Of a stretch of 64,000 nucleotides of DNA, positions 23,520-32,227 are shown one piece after another. This DNA is from Myxococcales bacterium. Its GTDB lineage: Bacteria > Myxococcota_A > Polyangia > Nannocystales > Nannocystaceae. A model generated the notes under the pieces. That model was not told the origin of the DNA and did not search any database. It saw only the letters and a program-made list of their open reading frames with translations. Position 1 is the stretch's first letter. Each line of letters starts with the position of its first letter. The stretch is taken from the NCBI GenBank assembly GCA_020633315.1, contig JACKDV010000023.1, positions 54,156 to 118,155 of the forward strand, given 5' to 3'. Both the position numbers and the translations under genes were made by a program.

Positions 23520-24550
23520 GGGCGCTGCATCCGGGGGTCGTCGAGGGCGAGGCTGGTGTGCAGCTCGGGGGGCGTGGCGATCCCGGCCTCGATGCGGGCG
23601 GCCGCGGCCGCGCCGATCATCGCGGCATTGTCCCCGCAGTAGCGCAGGGGGACCGCCTCGAATTGGAAGCCGTGCGCGGCGGCGGCTTGCTGGGCGGCGC
23701 GGCGCAGGCCGGCGTTGGCGGCCACGCCTCCCACGATGTGGAGGCGATCACGACCGTGGCGACGCAGCGCGCGGCGGGCCTTGAGCACGAGCACGTCGAC
23801 GACCGCGGCCTGGAAGGAGGCACACAGATCGGCGAGCGCGGCCCGGGAGTCGGGCGGGCCGTGGCGATCGACGTGGACCCGCACCGCGGTCTTGAGGCCG
23901 GAGAAGGAGAAGTCGAGGGTGTCGCGGTCGGCCATGGCCCGCGGGAAGGCGATCGCCTCGGGGTCGCCCTCGGCCGCGAGGCGATCGATGACGGGGCCGC
24001 CGGGGTAGCCCAGGCCGAGCAGCTTGGCGACCTTGTCGTAGGCCTCGCCGGCGGCGTCGTCACGGGTGGCGCCGAGCATGCGGTAGCGGCCCAGGCCCGC
24101 CACGTCGACCAGCTCGGTGTGCCCGCCCGAGACCAGCAGCGCCAGGTGGGGCACGAAGGGTCGCGCGGGGCGGGTGCTGTCGCCGAGGAAGGCCGACCAC
24201 AGGTGGCCCTCCATGTGGTGCACGCCCACCAGGGGCAGGCCGCGGGCGGTGGCCAGGCCGCGGGCCATCTGCACGCCGACCAGCAGCGCGCCGACCAGGC
24301 CGGGGCCCTCGGTGACGGCGATCGCGTCGAGCTCGGAGAGCGAGACGCCGGCGCGCTCGAGGGCCTCGTCGACCACGGGGACCACGGCGCCCAGGTGGTG
24401 GCGGCTGGCCAGCTCGGGCACCACGCCGCCGAAGCGACCGTGGATCTCGATCTGCGAGCGCACCACCGACGAGCGCACGGTGCTGCCCGCCACGACCGCG
24501 GCCGCGGTCTCGTCGCAGGAGCTCTCGATGGCGAGGACGGTGGGCGCCAC
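23516..24550 (-). CDS. tsaD: tRNA N6-threonylcarbamoyladenosine synthase subunit TsaD
   Basis: A 344-residue cytosolic protein needed with TsaB, TsaC and TsaE for the t6A37 modification of ANN-decoding tRNAs. It has the ASKHA fold with VLAIESSCDETAAAVV, the metal site HHMEGHLWS (about residues 110-118), LLVSGGHTEL, the DDAAGEAYDKVAKLLGL block and VGGVAANAGLRRA. It starts at GTG (MAPTVLAIESS). It is first in the tsaD-rsmA-mutM set and follows the frameshifted response-regulator gene by 9 bp. Length is normal for the family. Confidence 0.95.
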   Translation of the reverse strand: MAPTVLAIESSCDETAAAVVAGSTVRSSVVRSQIEIHGRFGGVVPELASRHHLGAVVPVVDEALERAGVSLSELDAIAVTEGPGLVGALLVGVQMARGLATARGLPLVGVHHMEGHLWSAFLGDSTRPARPFVPHLALLVSGGHTELVDVAGLGRYRMLGATRDDAAGEAYDKVAKLLGLGYPGGPVIDRLAAEGDPEAIAFPRAMADRDTLDFSFSGLKTAVRVHVDRHGPPDSRAALADLCASFQAAVVDVLVLKARRALRRHGRDRLHIVGGVAANAGLRRAAQQAAAAHGFQFEAVPLRYCGDNAAMIGAAAAARIEAGIATPPELHTSLALDDPRMQRP

Positions 24551-24559
24551 GAGCTGGTC

Positions 24560-25589
24560 TCAGCCGCCGGCCTCGAGCTTGGTCTCGAGCCGACGGAGCT
24601 GGCGCTTGATCGACGGCGCGAACTTGGAGCTCGGGGCCAGGTCGAGGTAGCGGCGGTAGGCGGCGACGGCCTGCGCCGCGTCGCCCTGCTCCTGGCGGAT
24701 GACGCCCACTGCGAGGTGTCCGTCGGCGAACTCGGGGTCGGCGTCGACCGAGGCCTCGGCCGCCGCGAGGGCGTCGTCGAGCTTGTGCTCCTCGATGAAG
24801 AGGTTGGAGCGCAGCAGCAGCGCGCGGGCGTTGTTGGGCTGGGCCGCGAGCACGCCGTCGAGCTCGCGATGCGCCCGCTCGCGCTCGCCTCGCTTGAGCA
24901 GGCGCTCGGCGTCGGCGAGGTGCTCGTCGATCTCGGCCGGGTCGACGGGCTCGACCGCCTCGCCGGCCTCGGCCGAGCCCTCGGCGTCGGAGGTGCCGCC
25001 GTCCTGCGCGGCGCCGGCCGACTCGAGGTGCTGCTCGAGCTTGGGGCTCAGGGGGATCCCGCCGTCGTCGGCCCCGGTCTTCGGCGAGGTCTTGGGTTGC
25101 GTCTTGCCGTCGGGCTCGCCCTTGCTGGTCTGGCCCGCGCTGGTGCCCGGCTCGTCCTTGCCCTCGGGGTCCTCCTTGCCGCCCATGACGGCATAGGCCA
25201 CGCCCACCACCGCGAGCAGCACCACGATCGCCACGGCCATGCCCCAGGGTCGCGGGGCGCCGGGATCGGGCACGCGCTCGGAGTCGTCGGGTCGCTCGGC
25301 CTCGCGCCACAGCCCCGACTCCTGCACGGGCTTGGTGACCTTGACCCCGATGGGCTCGAACTCGTCCTCGGGCGGCTCGTCGTCGGGGGTCTCGCGATCG
25401 TCGTCGCCCTCGGACCGCGCGTCGAGCTGGTCCTCGTCGTGATCGCTGACCACCTCGGGGCCGGGCAGGGTGTCGGCCTGGCCGTTGGGCAGCGTGTTGC
25501 GGTTGGAGAAGATCGGGATCTCCAGCTCGAGGGTGGGCCGCTGGTCGTCCCGCACGGGATCGGTGATGCCCAGCGCCTCGGGGAGCTGC
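24560..25589 (-). CDS. C-terminal TM-TPR segment of a frameshifted protein
   Basis: This frame encodes an acidic linker, one membrane helix (WGMAVAIVVLLAVVGVAYAV), a Lys/Gly/Asp-rich linker, and a tetratricopeptide region (about three repeats: LLKRGERERAHRELDGVLAA, DDALAAAEASVDADPEFADG, QGDAAQAVAAYRRYLDLAPS). A GTG at 25555 could start it alone. More likely it is the C-terminal part of the gene upstream: sequence before the GTG stays open in this frame (GQLPEALGITDP). Restoring one base near 25589-25591 would join both into a 1016-residue protein. The TM helix would then place the response regulator in the cytosol and the TPRs outside (inference). Confidence 0.65.
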
Positions 25590-27609
25590 CCGCATCGCCG
25601 AACAGGGCCAGCTCGGCCAGGGTCAGGTCGCCCACGTACTTGGGCGGGTGCTCGGGCTCGGGATCGGGGGTGCGGCTGGTGTCGAACTCACCCTTGGCCG
25701 CGGCCCGCAGCACGCCGTGCGGTGGGTTGACCTGGCCGGACTGCGGGGCGATGACCCGCGTGGTGCCGGTGCGGCCGGGGCCCCAGCCGGGCGCGTCGAA
25801 CAGCGGCGCCTCCACCACGGTGTCGCCGGGCTCGAGCTCGGGGGCCGGGGCGGCGCCGCGCAGATCGGAGTGGACGTCGATGGGCGCCGTGGTGTCGAGC
25901 GACGAGGAGGCCTCGGCGCTGGCCACCTCGAGGTTGGCGACCGCCTCGGGGCCCGACTGACGAGCGGTGCCGGGGGGAAGGAAGCGCGGGGCCGAGACCT
26001 CGCGGGGCGCCGCGGTGGGATCGACGTCGAGGGGCTGCACCGCGCCCTCCTCGGCGTCGTGGGGCTGCACCGCGCCCTCCTCGGCGTCGTCGTGGGTCGG
26101 GGCCGCGGCCAGGTCGAGCTCGGCGGGCGGCAGCGAGTCGGGCTCGGCGTCGAGAGGCTGCACCGCGCCGGCGTCAGTGTCGTGCGGCGCGATGGCACCG
26201 GGCTCGGGATCGTCGATGGCCGCGATGGGGTGCGGGCCGGTGGTCGGCACCGGGCGGAGCTGGGCCACGTCGGTCGCGGCGCTCGGCATGGGGAAGCGCC
26301 CGCGGGGGGGAGCATCGATGCCGTCCTGGAGCGAGCTCACGCGCTGCCGCATCGCGTGGGTCACCGGGCGGTCGGTGGACAGCGGCTCGTCGAGCGGGAC
26401 GAGGTGGGCCCCGAACGCGGGGCGCGGGGCCGAGTCCTCGGGGATGCCGGGCTCGAGCACCGCGTCTTGATCCTCTTCCTCCGCCTCGAGCTGGGGGAAG
26501 GGCGCGGGGTAGTTGGGCGGGGGCGGCAGCGGCTGGGAGTCGAGGGGAGGCAACGGCAGCGGGCCCGTGGCCTCGCGCGCGACCGGGTCGTGCGAGGGGG
26601 AGTTCCACTCATCGAGGCCCAGCGCGGCCGCGGCCGGGGGCGGCGCGTCGGGCTCGTCCTCGCTGCCCTCGTAGGGAGTGAGCAGGCCTTCGAAGAAGAA
26701 GGTGGAGATCGCGGTGAGGGCCTCGATGTCGTCCTGTCCGCTCTCGTCGACGACCTCGATGATGGTGAGCTTGCCGGTGAAGCGACGGAGGATGGCGATG
26801 TGATCGTCGCTCAGGTCGTCGCGGCGCTCCTCGAGCTGCTCGGCGTCCACGGCGAGCACCGAGTCGAGCGGGGGCAGCTGCTCCATGAGCCGGCCCCACT
26901 CGTCCACCCGGCGCATGCCCTCCATGAGGATGCCCTGGGTGCTCTCGTTGATGACCTGGTGGCGGTTGACCGGCTTGAACTCGACGTCGAAGTGGCCCTC
27001 GCTCTGGCCGAGCAGGCGATAGATCGCCGCCTCGCCCTGCAGCCGACCCATCTCGGCGTCGATGATGGCGCCGTCGCGGAACCAGACCGTGGCGTCACCG
27101 AGCTCGGTGCTCAGCGAGATGGTGCCGCTCTTGCGGCTGATCTCGATCGTCTGGATGAGATCGACCACCGCCATGTCGGCCAGCTCGCCGCTGAACTTGG
27201 TGCGGGCGGCGTCCTTCTTCTCGAGGCGCTCGTGCTGCTTGCGCTGCAGCAGCATCGTGACCCGCGTGGTGATCTCCTTGATGTAGATCGGCTTGGTCAG
27301 GTAGTCCTCGACGCCGAGCTCGAGGCCGCGGACCTTGTCCTCGATCGACTTCTCCGAGGTGAGGAAGACGAAGGGGATCGTCTTCCAGCGCGCGTTGCTC
27401 TTGACCTGCACGCAGAAGTCGAAGCCATCGCGGTTGGGCAGGCGCGTGTCGGAGATGATGAGATCGGGCTCGGCGTGCTGGAGGAATTCGAGCGCTTCCT
27501 CGGCCGACTCGGCGGGCGTGATCGAGAAGCCAGCCTTGCGCAAGCTGACCTCCAGCACCCGCCGGTTTCGAGCGTCGCCGTCGACGATGAGGAGGTTTTG
27601 CCGCGCCAT
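25590..27609 (-). CDS. Response regulator with PATAN/DUF4388-like domain (frameshifted gene, N-terminal part)
   Basis: Residues 1-120 are a receiver domain: LLIVDGDARNRR acidic pocket, phospho-acceptor Asp54 in LIISDTRLP, and Lys in LTKPI. Residues about 130-250 are a DUF4388/PATAN-type domain: ELADMAVVDLIQTIEISRKS, GTISLSTELGDATVWFRDG, then AEMGRLQGEAAIYRLL. These occur in myxobacterial signalling and gliding regulators. A long acidic/Pro linker with repeats of GAVQPxDAEE(G) follows, ending in LTLAELALFGDAG, like a short conserved motif. The frame then shifts: in frame it reads low-complexity Arg/Pro/Ser to 25048, which is an artefact. The break is at a C-run at 25589-25591. Confidence 0.8.
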
Positions 27610-28149
27610 GGCCTCACTCCCCGGGCGCTACCGGATCGAACCGTGTCGAATGGACACGCCGGTCACCCCTGAGCCCCGACGTCGAGGATCGCCGTCTGCC
27701 AAGAGGAAAGAGTCTTGCTCGCCTCGCGTGCGCGCGCCACGGAGAAACTGCGCGACGATAGCAACCGGGGGATGCGCACTGCAAGTCATGAGCGCCGAGC
27801 GGTCCGCGGGCCGGTCGAGATGGAGGGGGGCGGAGGGGTTCCCTGATAGGGAGGCTGCAGCGGGAGGCTGAGATGAGGGGGGAGGGTCGTGGCGAGTGGT
27901 GCAGGGGGAGTTGAAGCCAGGCTCGCAGGATGCTCGGCTGGAGCCTCGCGGGGAGCGGGGCTCTTGGTCCGACGTGGCGGGGGCCTCTCGCGTTGCGGAC
28001 CGACACGAGTCGAGGGTCGCTGCTGGTGAGGCCGAGGTCGCTGCTGGTGGCCGGGGGTCGCTGCTGGTGAGATGGTGGCGAGCACACCACGAGTCGTGCA
28101 CGGGACGAGGTCTGCGGGCTCTTCGGTGCTTTGCGGGGGTCGGAGTAGG
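27610..28149. other. 540-bp intergenic region between divergent genes, with a short repeat
   Basis: Lies between the divergent response-regulator and rhomboid genes and should hold both promoters. A GGTCGCTGCTGGTGA-like unit occurs three times at 28015, 28036 and 28056 (spacing 21 and 20 bp). These may be binding sites or just a simple repeat. I see no protein or RNA gene here; open frames are Arg/Pro-rich and lack coding bias. Confidence 0.5.
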
Positions 28150-29316
28150 ATGCCCGGCATGGCATCCCCCGCGGATCCCGGCCAGGTGGAGCTCTCGTCA
28201 TCGCTTGGTGGGCGGATGGTCGCAGCGTGGGTGACGGTGACGCTGATCGGGTTGTGCGTCGCGGCGTTCGTGGCCTCGCTTGGCGCGTGTGCTGCGCAAT
28301 CCCCGGATCCGCTCGAGGTCCTCGGGAGCTCCTGGTGGCAGATGGAGAGCTGCGGGCCAACGCTCGATGCGGCAGGTGCGCTGCGGTTGTCCCGCCTTTG
28401 GCTCGATGGGTCATGGTGGCGCGTGATCAGCGCAGGGTTCTTGCACGGCTCCATGCTGCACTTGGTGCTCAACGTCTGGAGCCTGTGGGTCGTGGGCGAG
28501 CTGGCCGAGGCCGCGTGGGGTCATGCCCGGCTCGCGGTGCTCTTCCTGCTCTCGAGCGTTGGTGGGTGCTTGGCGTCGGCGGCCTGGGTGGAGGCACCGA
28601 TGATCGTGGGCGCATCGGCGGGCATCATGGGAATCGCGGGGGCGATCTTGGTCGGACGCTTGATGGGGCGGGGACGTGTGGCGACCGCGTTGCAGCCGCT
28701 GTCGGCCCGAGTGCTCGGCGGATGGCTGGTGGTGCTGGTCGCCCTCGGCTTCTTCATCGACATGATCGCCCAGGCAGGACACATCGGCGGCTTGGTGGTC
28801 GGGCTCCTGCTCGGATTGGGGTGGTCGCGGAAGGAAGCGTCCATGGTCATCGCCGGACGACTCGGAGTTGGGATGGTGATGACGGGCCTGCTGCTGGCAG
28901 CACGGCAGCCCGAAGGCAGGGACGGGTACTACCAGTTCCTCGGGCAGGGACTGCTCGATCGAGGGCAGGATGCCGAGGCCGTGGCTGCGTTCGAGATCGC
29001 GCTGGAGCGCAGTCCCGACGACCCGGGGCTCGCAAACGACCTGGCCTATGGGCTGGCGAAGGCGGGCACGCACCTCGATCGAGCGGAGGAGCTGGTCCGC
29101 GGCGCATTGGGGGCGAAGCCGGAGGAGCCGGCCTTCATCGACACCTTGGGGTGGGTGCTCTGCCGGAGAGGTGAGAGGGAGGCGGGGATGGAGGCGCTCG
29201 AGAAAGCCTCTCGGCTCTCCGAGGGTGAGGACGAGGAGATCGAGGAGCACCGGGCCCAGTGTGCGGACGCGAGCGTTGGTGAGCTCGACGGTGTTTCACG
29301 TGAAACGGTGGAATGA
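28150..29316 (+). CDS. Rhomboid-family intramembrane serine protease with C-terminal TPRs
   Basis: A 388-residue membrane protein. WWRVISAGFLHGSMLHLVLN is the rhomboid entry helix with the His-containing motif. GASAGIMGIAGAI carries the catalytic Ser of GxSG/xSxG type, and AGHIGGLVVGLLLGL carries the catalytic His. The rhomboid core (about residues 70-235) is followed by TPR-like helices (GLLDRGQDAEAVAAFEIALE; SPDDPGLANDLAYGLAKAG; TLGWVLCRRGEREAGMEALE). Starts at 28150 (MPGMAS) or 28159. The last codons contain a parS-like site, so the gene end doubles as a ParB site. Substrate unknown. Confidence 0.88.
   Translation: MPGMASPADPGQVELSSSLGGRMVAAWVTVTLIGLCVAAFVASLGACAAQSPDPLEVLGSSWWQMESCGPTLDAAGALRLSRLWLDGSWWRVISAGFLHGSMLHLVLNVWSLWVVGELAEAAWGHARLAVLFLLSSVGGCLASAAWVEAPMIVGASAGIMGIAGAILVGRLMGRGRVATALQPLSARVLGGWLVVLVALGFFIDMIAQAGHIGGLVVGLLLGLGWSRKEASMVIAGRLGVGMVMTGLLLAARQPEGRDGYYQFLGQGLLDRGQDAEAVAAFEIALERSPDDPGLANDLAYGLAKAGTHLDRAEELVRGALGAKPEEPAFIDTLGWVLCRRGEREAGMEALEKASRLSEGEDEEIEEHRAQCADASVGELDGVSRETVE
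29292..29307. promoter_or_regulatory. parS-like site inside the 3' end of the rhomboid gene
   Basis: TGTTTCACGTGAAACG matches the bacterial ParB-site consensus TGTTNCACGTGAAACA with a difference only at the last base. It encodes the protein's final GVSRETVE residues. A second, perfect site lies 45 bp downstream, as expected for ParB nucleation near an origin. Confidence 0.85.
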
Positions 29317-29336
29317 CGGCCTCGCGGGGGTCTAGG

Positions 29337-29352
29337 TGTTTCACGTGAAACA
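29337..29352. promoter_or_regulatory. parS site
   Basis: TGTTTCACGTGAAACA is a perfect match to the ParB-site consensus. It is the strongest member of the parS cluster, 21 bp beyond the rhomboid stop, about 8.2 kb from dnaA. Confidence 0.9.
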
Positions 29353-29757
29353 CGGGTAGTGCAGGAAGGCCCGAGGTGTCGGCAACGGCCGGGTCACGAG
29401 ATCAGCTCCGCTGAGCCCTCCTACCGAGTGCAGACCCCTGGGGGCCTCCTTCCACCTGACCTGCCCCAGCCCCATCGACCAACCAAGAGAAAGTCGGTGG
29501 CCCTCATCAGCGGGGTCAGCGGGCCAGATGGGGACATGGCCGCCAACCCGCCGAGCGCGATGGCCCCGGTGGGGCGGCGACGATGTCAACCCAAGACAAG
29601 CGAGCGGAGGGCGCTCCTAACCCTCGTGAGCCCCCTGGGTCTCCGAGAGCTACCCCGCTGCACCGCTCGATGTTCACCACCGTTGGCCCGGACAGGGGCA
29701 CCCTGGCCGCGCTAGGGACCCCTACAGCGCTCTGCTCCTGCAGGGCCCGACAGCGAG

Positions 29758-29898
29758 GTGAATCGATCCCGCACGCCGTCGAACACCGCCAGCGTCGACG
29801 AGACCAGGGCGCGAGGCCGAAACCACATCGGGATACTTCGAGCGTCGAGCAACGCAGGGCCCAACCGCGGGGACGGTGCTCCACGGCGCGCAGGATCG
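29758..29898. repeat. Dispersed ~140-bp repeat, copy B
   Basis: Diverged duplicate of 15399-15538; TTCGAGCGTCGAGCAACGCA is identical. It sits alone between parS sites without a transposase next to it, so it is a free-standing unit or element remnant. Similarity persists across about 140 bp, then ends. Its minus-strand frame shows conserved residues with copy A, e.g. CVARRSKYP...RRRAG. Confidence 0.75.
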
Positions 29899-29934
29899 AG
29901 GCGCAACACTGAGGCCAGACAACGGGACGAATGA

Positions 29935-29950
29935 TGTTCCACGTGAAACG
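29935..29950. promoter_or_regulatory. parS-like site
   Basis: TGTTCCACGTGAAACG matches the ParB-site consensus except the last base. It lies 583 bp from the perfect site at 29352, in the gap before rsmG. Confidence 0.85.
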
Positions 29951-30213
29951 ATCGACGCCCGGCCAACGATGCATCTCGACGAGCCCCACCCGCCATCCCG
30001 ATCCATGCCTCATCCCCGCCATGGACGCATTCGCGCCCGAAGGTCCGTCCTCCGCGGGTTCCTGAGCACACTCCCGACTCCCCGGGCCGTCGGCCCCCAC
30101 CACGAAGATGCGCTCGCCACCCCTCGACAGGATTCAAACGAAGACCCAGAGATCCTCCAAACGCCGCATTCCCCGCGGAATCCACCTCTTCGACACCCCT
30201 CCCGTCCTCCAAC

Positions 30214-30229
30214 CGTTCCACGTGGAACC
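30214..30229. promoter_or_regulatory. Degenerate parS-like palindrome
   Basis: CGTTCCACGTGGAACC is a perfect palindrome around CACGTG in its inner 14 bases and differs from the consensus in three positions. It ends 12 bp before the rsmG stop. Weaker CACGTG cores follow inside rsmG at 30344, 30364 and 30489 (TACTCCACGTGGAAAG at the last). Confidence 0.55.
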
Positions 30230-30241
30230 CCAACCCACCCC

Positions 30242-30892
30242 TCACTCCGCCCCCGAACCCACCGAAAATCCCAGCACCGACCACCGACCACCCCTCTGGA
30301 CACCTGTTGGTTTTTTTCCGGCCACCTCCTCCACCCCAATTTCCACGTGACAGAGCACGATCCCACGTGATATCACCCCTTCCAGGGCCTCCAACACCCA
30401 TCGATCCGCGCTGAACACGGCCCGACTAGACAAAACCGAATACGACGATTCCATCCGTGATTCTACGTCGCCAAGAAGCTTTCTACTCCACGTGGAAAGT
30501 GGCCATCGCCCCCGAATCACCCTCCCGGTCCGCCCTCCGAGCATCCCCATTCCGAGCTCCAAGAACGCGGCCCGTCGCTCCCGCGGCTCGACCAGGATCA
30601 CCTCCCAGTCCCGCGCCGCGGCGACCACCAAGCCGGGCAATCCACCTCCACTCCCGATGTCGAGCCAGAGGATCCGCTCCTCTCCCTCCGCCAGCCGCTC
30701 GACCAGCCGCACGCCCAGCAGCGCCTCTCGAATGTGCTCGTAGAGCACCTCGGGCTCGGTGCTCCCCACCAGGTTGAGCGCTCGCCCGTACCGACGCCAC
30801 AGCGACATCAGCCGATCGAGCCGCGCCCACGCCTCGGCAGACAGCTCGAGCCCCTCGTCCCGGCACCACCCCTCGAGCTCGTCTCGCGTCAC
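30242..30892 (-). CDS. rsmG: 16S rRNA (guanine(527)-N7)-methyltransferase RsmG (GidB)
   Basis: A 216-residue SAM-dependent methyltransferase modifying G527 of 16S rRNA. Landmarks are the N-terminal helix with RYGRALNLVGSTEPE, HIREALLGVRLV, the SAM-binding loop LWLDIGSGGGLPGLVVAAAR and VEPRERRAAFLE, followed by SSRAVFSADRWVLEAL. The C-terminal stretch after about residue 180 is diverged and low in clear motifs. Starts MTRDELEGWCRDEG. It is divergent from bioF. Several CACGTG motifs related to parS lie in its coding sequence, which may have shaped local codons. Confidence 0.9.
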   Translation of the reverse strand: MTRDELEGWCRDEGLELSAEAWARLDRLMSLWRRYGRALNLVGSTEPEVLYEHIREALLGVRLVERLAEGEERILWLDIGSGGGLPGLVVAAARDWEVILVEPRERRAAFLELGMGMLGGRTGRVIRGRWPLSTWSRKLLGDVESRMESSYSVLSSRAVFSADRWVLEALEGVISRGIVLCHVEIGVEEVAGKKPTGVQRGGRWSVLGFSVGSGAE

Positions 30893-30936
30893 CCGCTCAT
30901 CTTGCCACGACGCCGGTTGGTCTATGCTCCGCCGCC

Positions 30937-32136
30937 ATGGACCCCACCCGACGCGCCCGTGAGCGCCTCGCCTCCCTCGAGGCCGACGGCCTGCTGCGCC
31001 GCGCTCCCGCGATCTCCGAGCGCAACGGGGTCCGCTACCACCTCGATGGTCGCCCCGTCGTCGGCCTGTGCAGCAACGACTACCTCGGCCTCGCCGACGA
31101 CCCTCGCCTCCGCCAGCCGCTCACCGTGCCCTCGGGCGCCGGCGCATCCCGGCTGATCAGCGGCGACCTCCCCTGCCACCGCGAGCTCGAGGCCCGCCTC
31201 GCCTCCCTCGTCGAGGCCGACGATGCGGTGCTCTTCCCCAGCGGCTTCCAGCTCAACGTCGGCGTCCTGCCCACGCTGCTCGAGCCCGCCGACCAGGTCG
31301 ACAGCGACGCCCTCAACCACGCCAGCCTCATCGACGGCATGCGCCTGGCCCGGGCTCGTCCCACCATCCTCGCCCACGCCGAGCCACCCCTGCCCCGACC
31401 CCTCCGCACCGACGGGGTGCACTGGTGGATCACCGAGTCGATCTTCTCGATGGACGGCGATCGCCTCGATCCCTCGGCCGCGCGCACGCACCTCGAGCGC
31501 GGCGCCGCCATGCTCGTCGACGAGGCCCACGCCCTCGGCCTGTTCCGCCGCGGCCGCGGCTGGCTCGGCCATCACGACCTCCATCCCACCGTCGTCGTCG
31601 GCACCCTGAGCAAGGCCTTCGGCTGCGCCGGTGCCTTCGTCGCGGCATCTCGCCCGCTGTGCGACCTGATCCGCAATCGCGCGCGCAGCTTCGTGTTCAG
31701 CACCGGCACCAGCCCGGTGCTCGTGGCCCGCATCCTGCGTTCGATCGAGCTGGTCACCGGCTCGGAAGGCGACGAGCTACGCGAGCGCCTGTGGGCGAAC
31801 GTCCGTCACCTCGCCGCGCTCCTCGATCCGAGCGACCGCGATCCCCCGTCGCCGATCTTCCCCATCGTCATCGGCGACAACGCCCTCGCGGTCTCCCTCG
31901 CCAACCGCCTCCTCGAGCACGGCTGGCACGTGCAGGCGATCCGTCCGCCCACCGTCCCCGTGGGCACCGCTCGCCTCCGCCTCACCGTGAGCGCCGCCCA
32001 CCACCCCGCGCAGCTCGACGCCTTCGCCCACGACCTGCGCCGCCTCCTCGAGGACGAAGGCCTCCCGCTCCGCATCGAGCGTGGCCTCGCTCCCGCCGCT
32101 CCGACGCCGACCACCGACGCCCGCCGCCACGCGTGA
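30937..32136 (+). CDS. bioF: 8-amino-7-oxononanoate synthase (BioF)
   Basis: A 399-residue PLP enzyme of the alpha-oxoamine synthase family, which condenses pimeloyl-ACP/CoA with alanine in biotin synthesis. Motifs: LCSNDYLGLADDPRL, the GAGASRLISGDLPCHRELEA block, SDALNHASLIDG, DEAHALGLF, and the PLP Lys in GTLSKAFGCAGAFVA. FVFSTGTSPV and a C-terminal domain follow. Start MDPTRRARERLASLEADGLL. Its closest homologues such as 2-amino-3-ketobutyrate CoA ligase have other signatures, but the exact substrate is not proven. It is not next to other bio genes. The C-terminal about 20 residues (Ala/Pro/Thr) are extra. Confidence 0.88.
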   Translation: MDPTRRARERLASLEADGLLRRAPAISERNGVRYHLDGRPVVGLCSNDYLGLADDPRLRQPLTVPSGAGASRLISGDLPCHRELEARLASLVEADDAVLFPSGFQLNVGVLPTLLEPADQVDSDALNHASLIDGMRLARARPTILAHAEPPLPRPLRTDGVHWWITESIFSMDGDRLDPSAARTHLERGAAMLVDEAHALGLFRRGRGWLGHHDLHPTVVVGTLSKAFGCAGAFVAASRPLCDLIRNRARSFVFSTGTSPVLVARILRSIELVTGSEGDELRERLWANVRHLAALLDPSDRDPPSPIFPIVIGDNALAVSLANRLLEHGWHVQAIRPPTVPVGTARLRLTVSAAHHPAQLDAFAHDLRRLLEDEGLPLRIERGLAPAAPTPTTDARRHA

Positions 32137-32227
32137 GCGTCACGCCGGAGCCCGAGCGCTTCGACCGTGCGCGTGCACGCCGAGCGCACCGGAGCTCGAG
32201 CTCGTCGGACCCCGTGCACACCGAGCC

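Larger units (their letters stand above)
29317..30241. other. 925-bp gap between rhomboid gene and rsmG holding parS sites and a dispersed repeat
   Basis: No convincing gene is present on either strand. The region holds parS sites at 29337, 29935 and 30214 (degenerate), and dispersed repeat copy B at 29758-29898. In many bacteria parA and parB follow rsmG at this place. Neither is found nor is a decayed ParA (no Walker A of deviant type) seen. Confidence 0.6.

Noticed and set aside
25048..25589. The in-frame continuation of the response regulator beyond the frameshift
   Set aside because: The residues become Arg/Pro/Ser-rich without structure, while the other frame holds TM and TPR segments.
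29317..30241. Decayed parA or parB genes
   Set aside because: No Walker motif, HTH or CTPase motif could be found in any frame.
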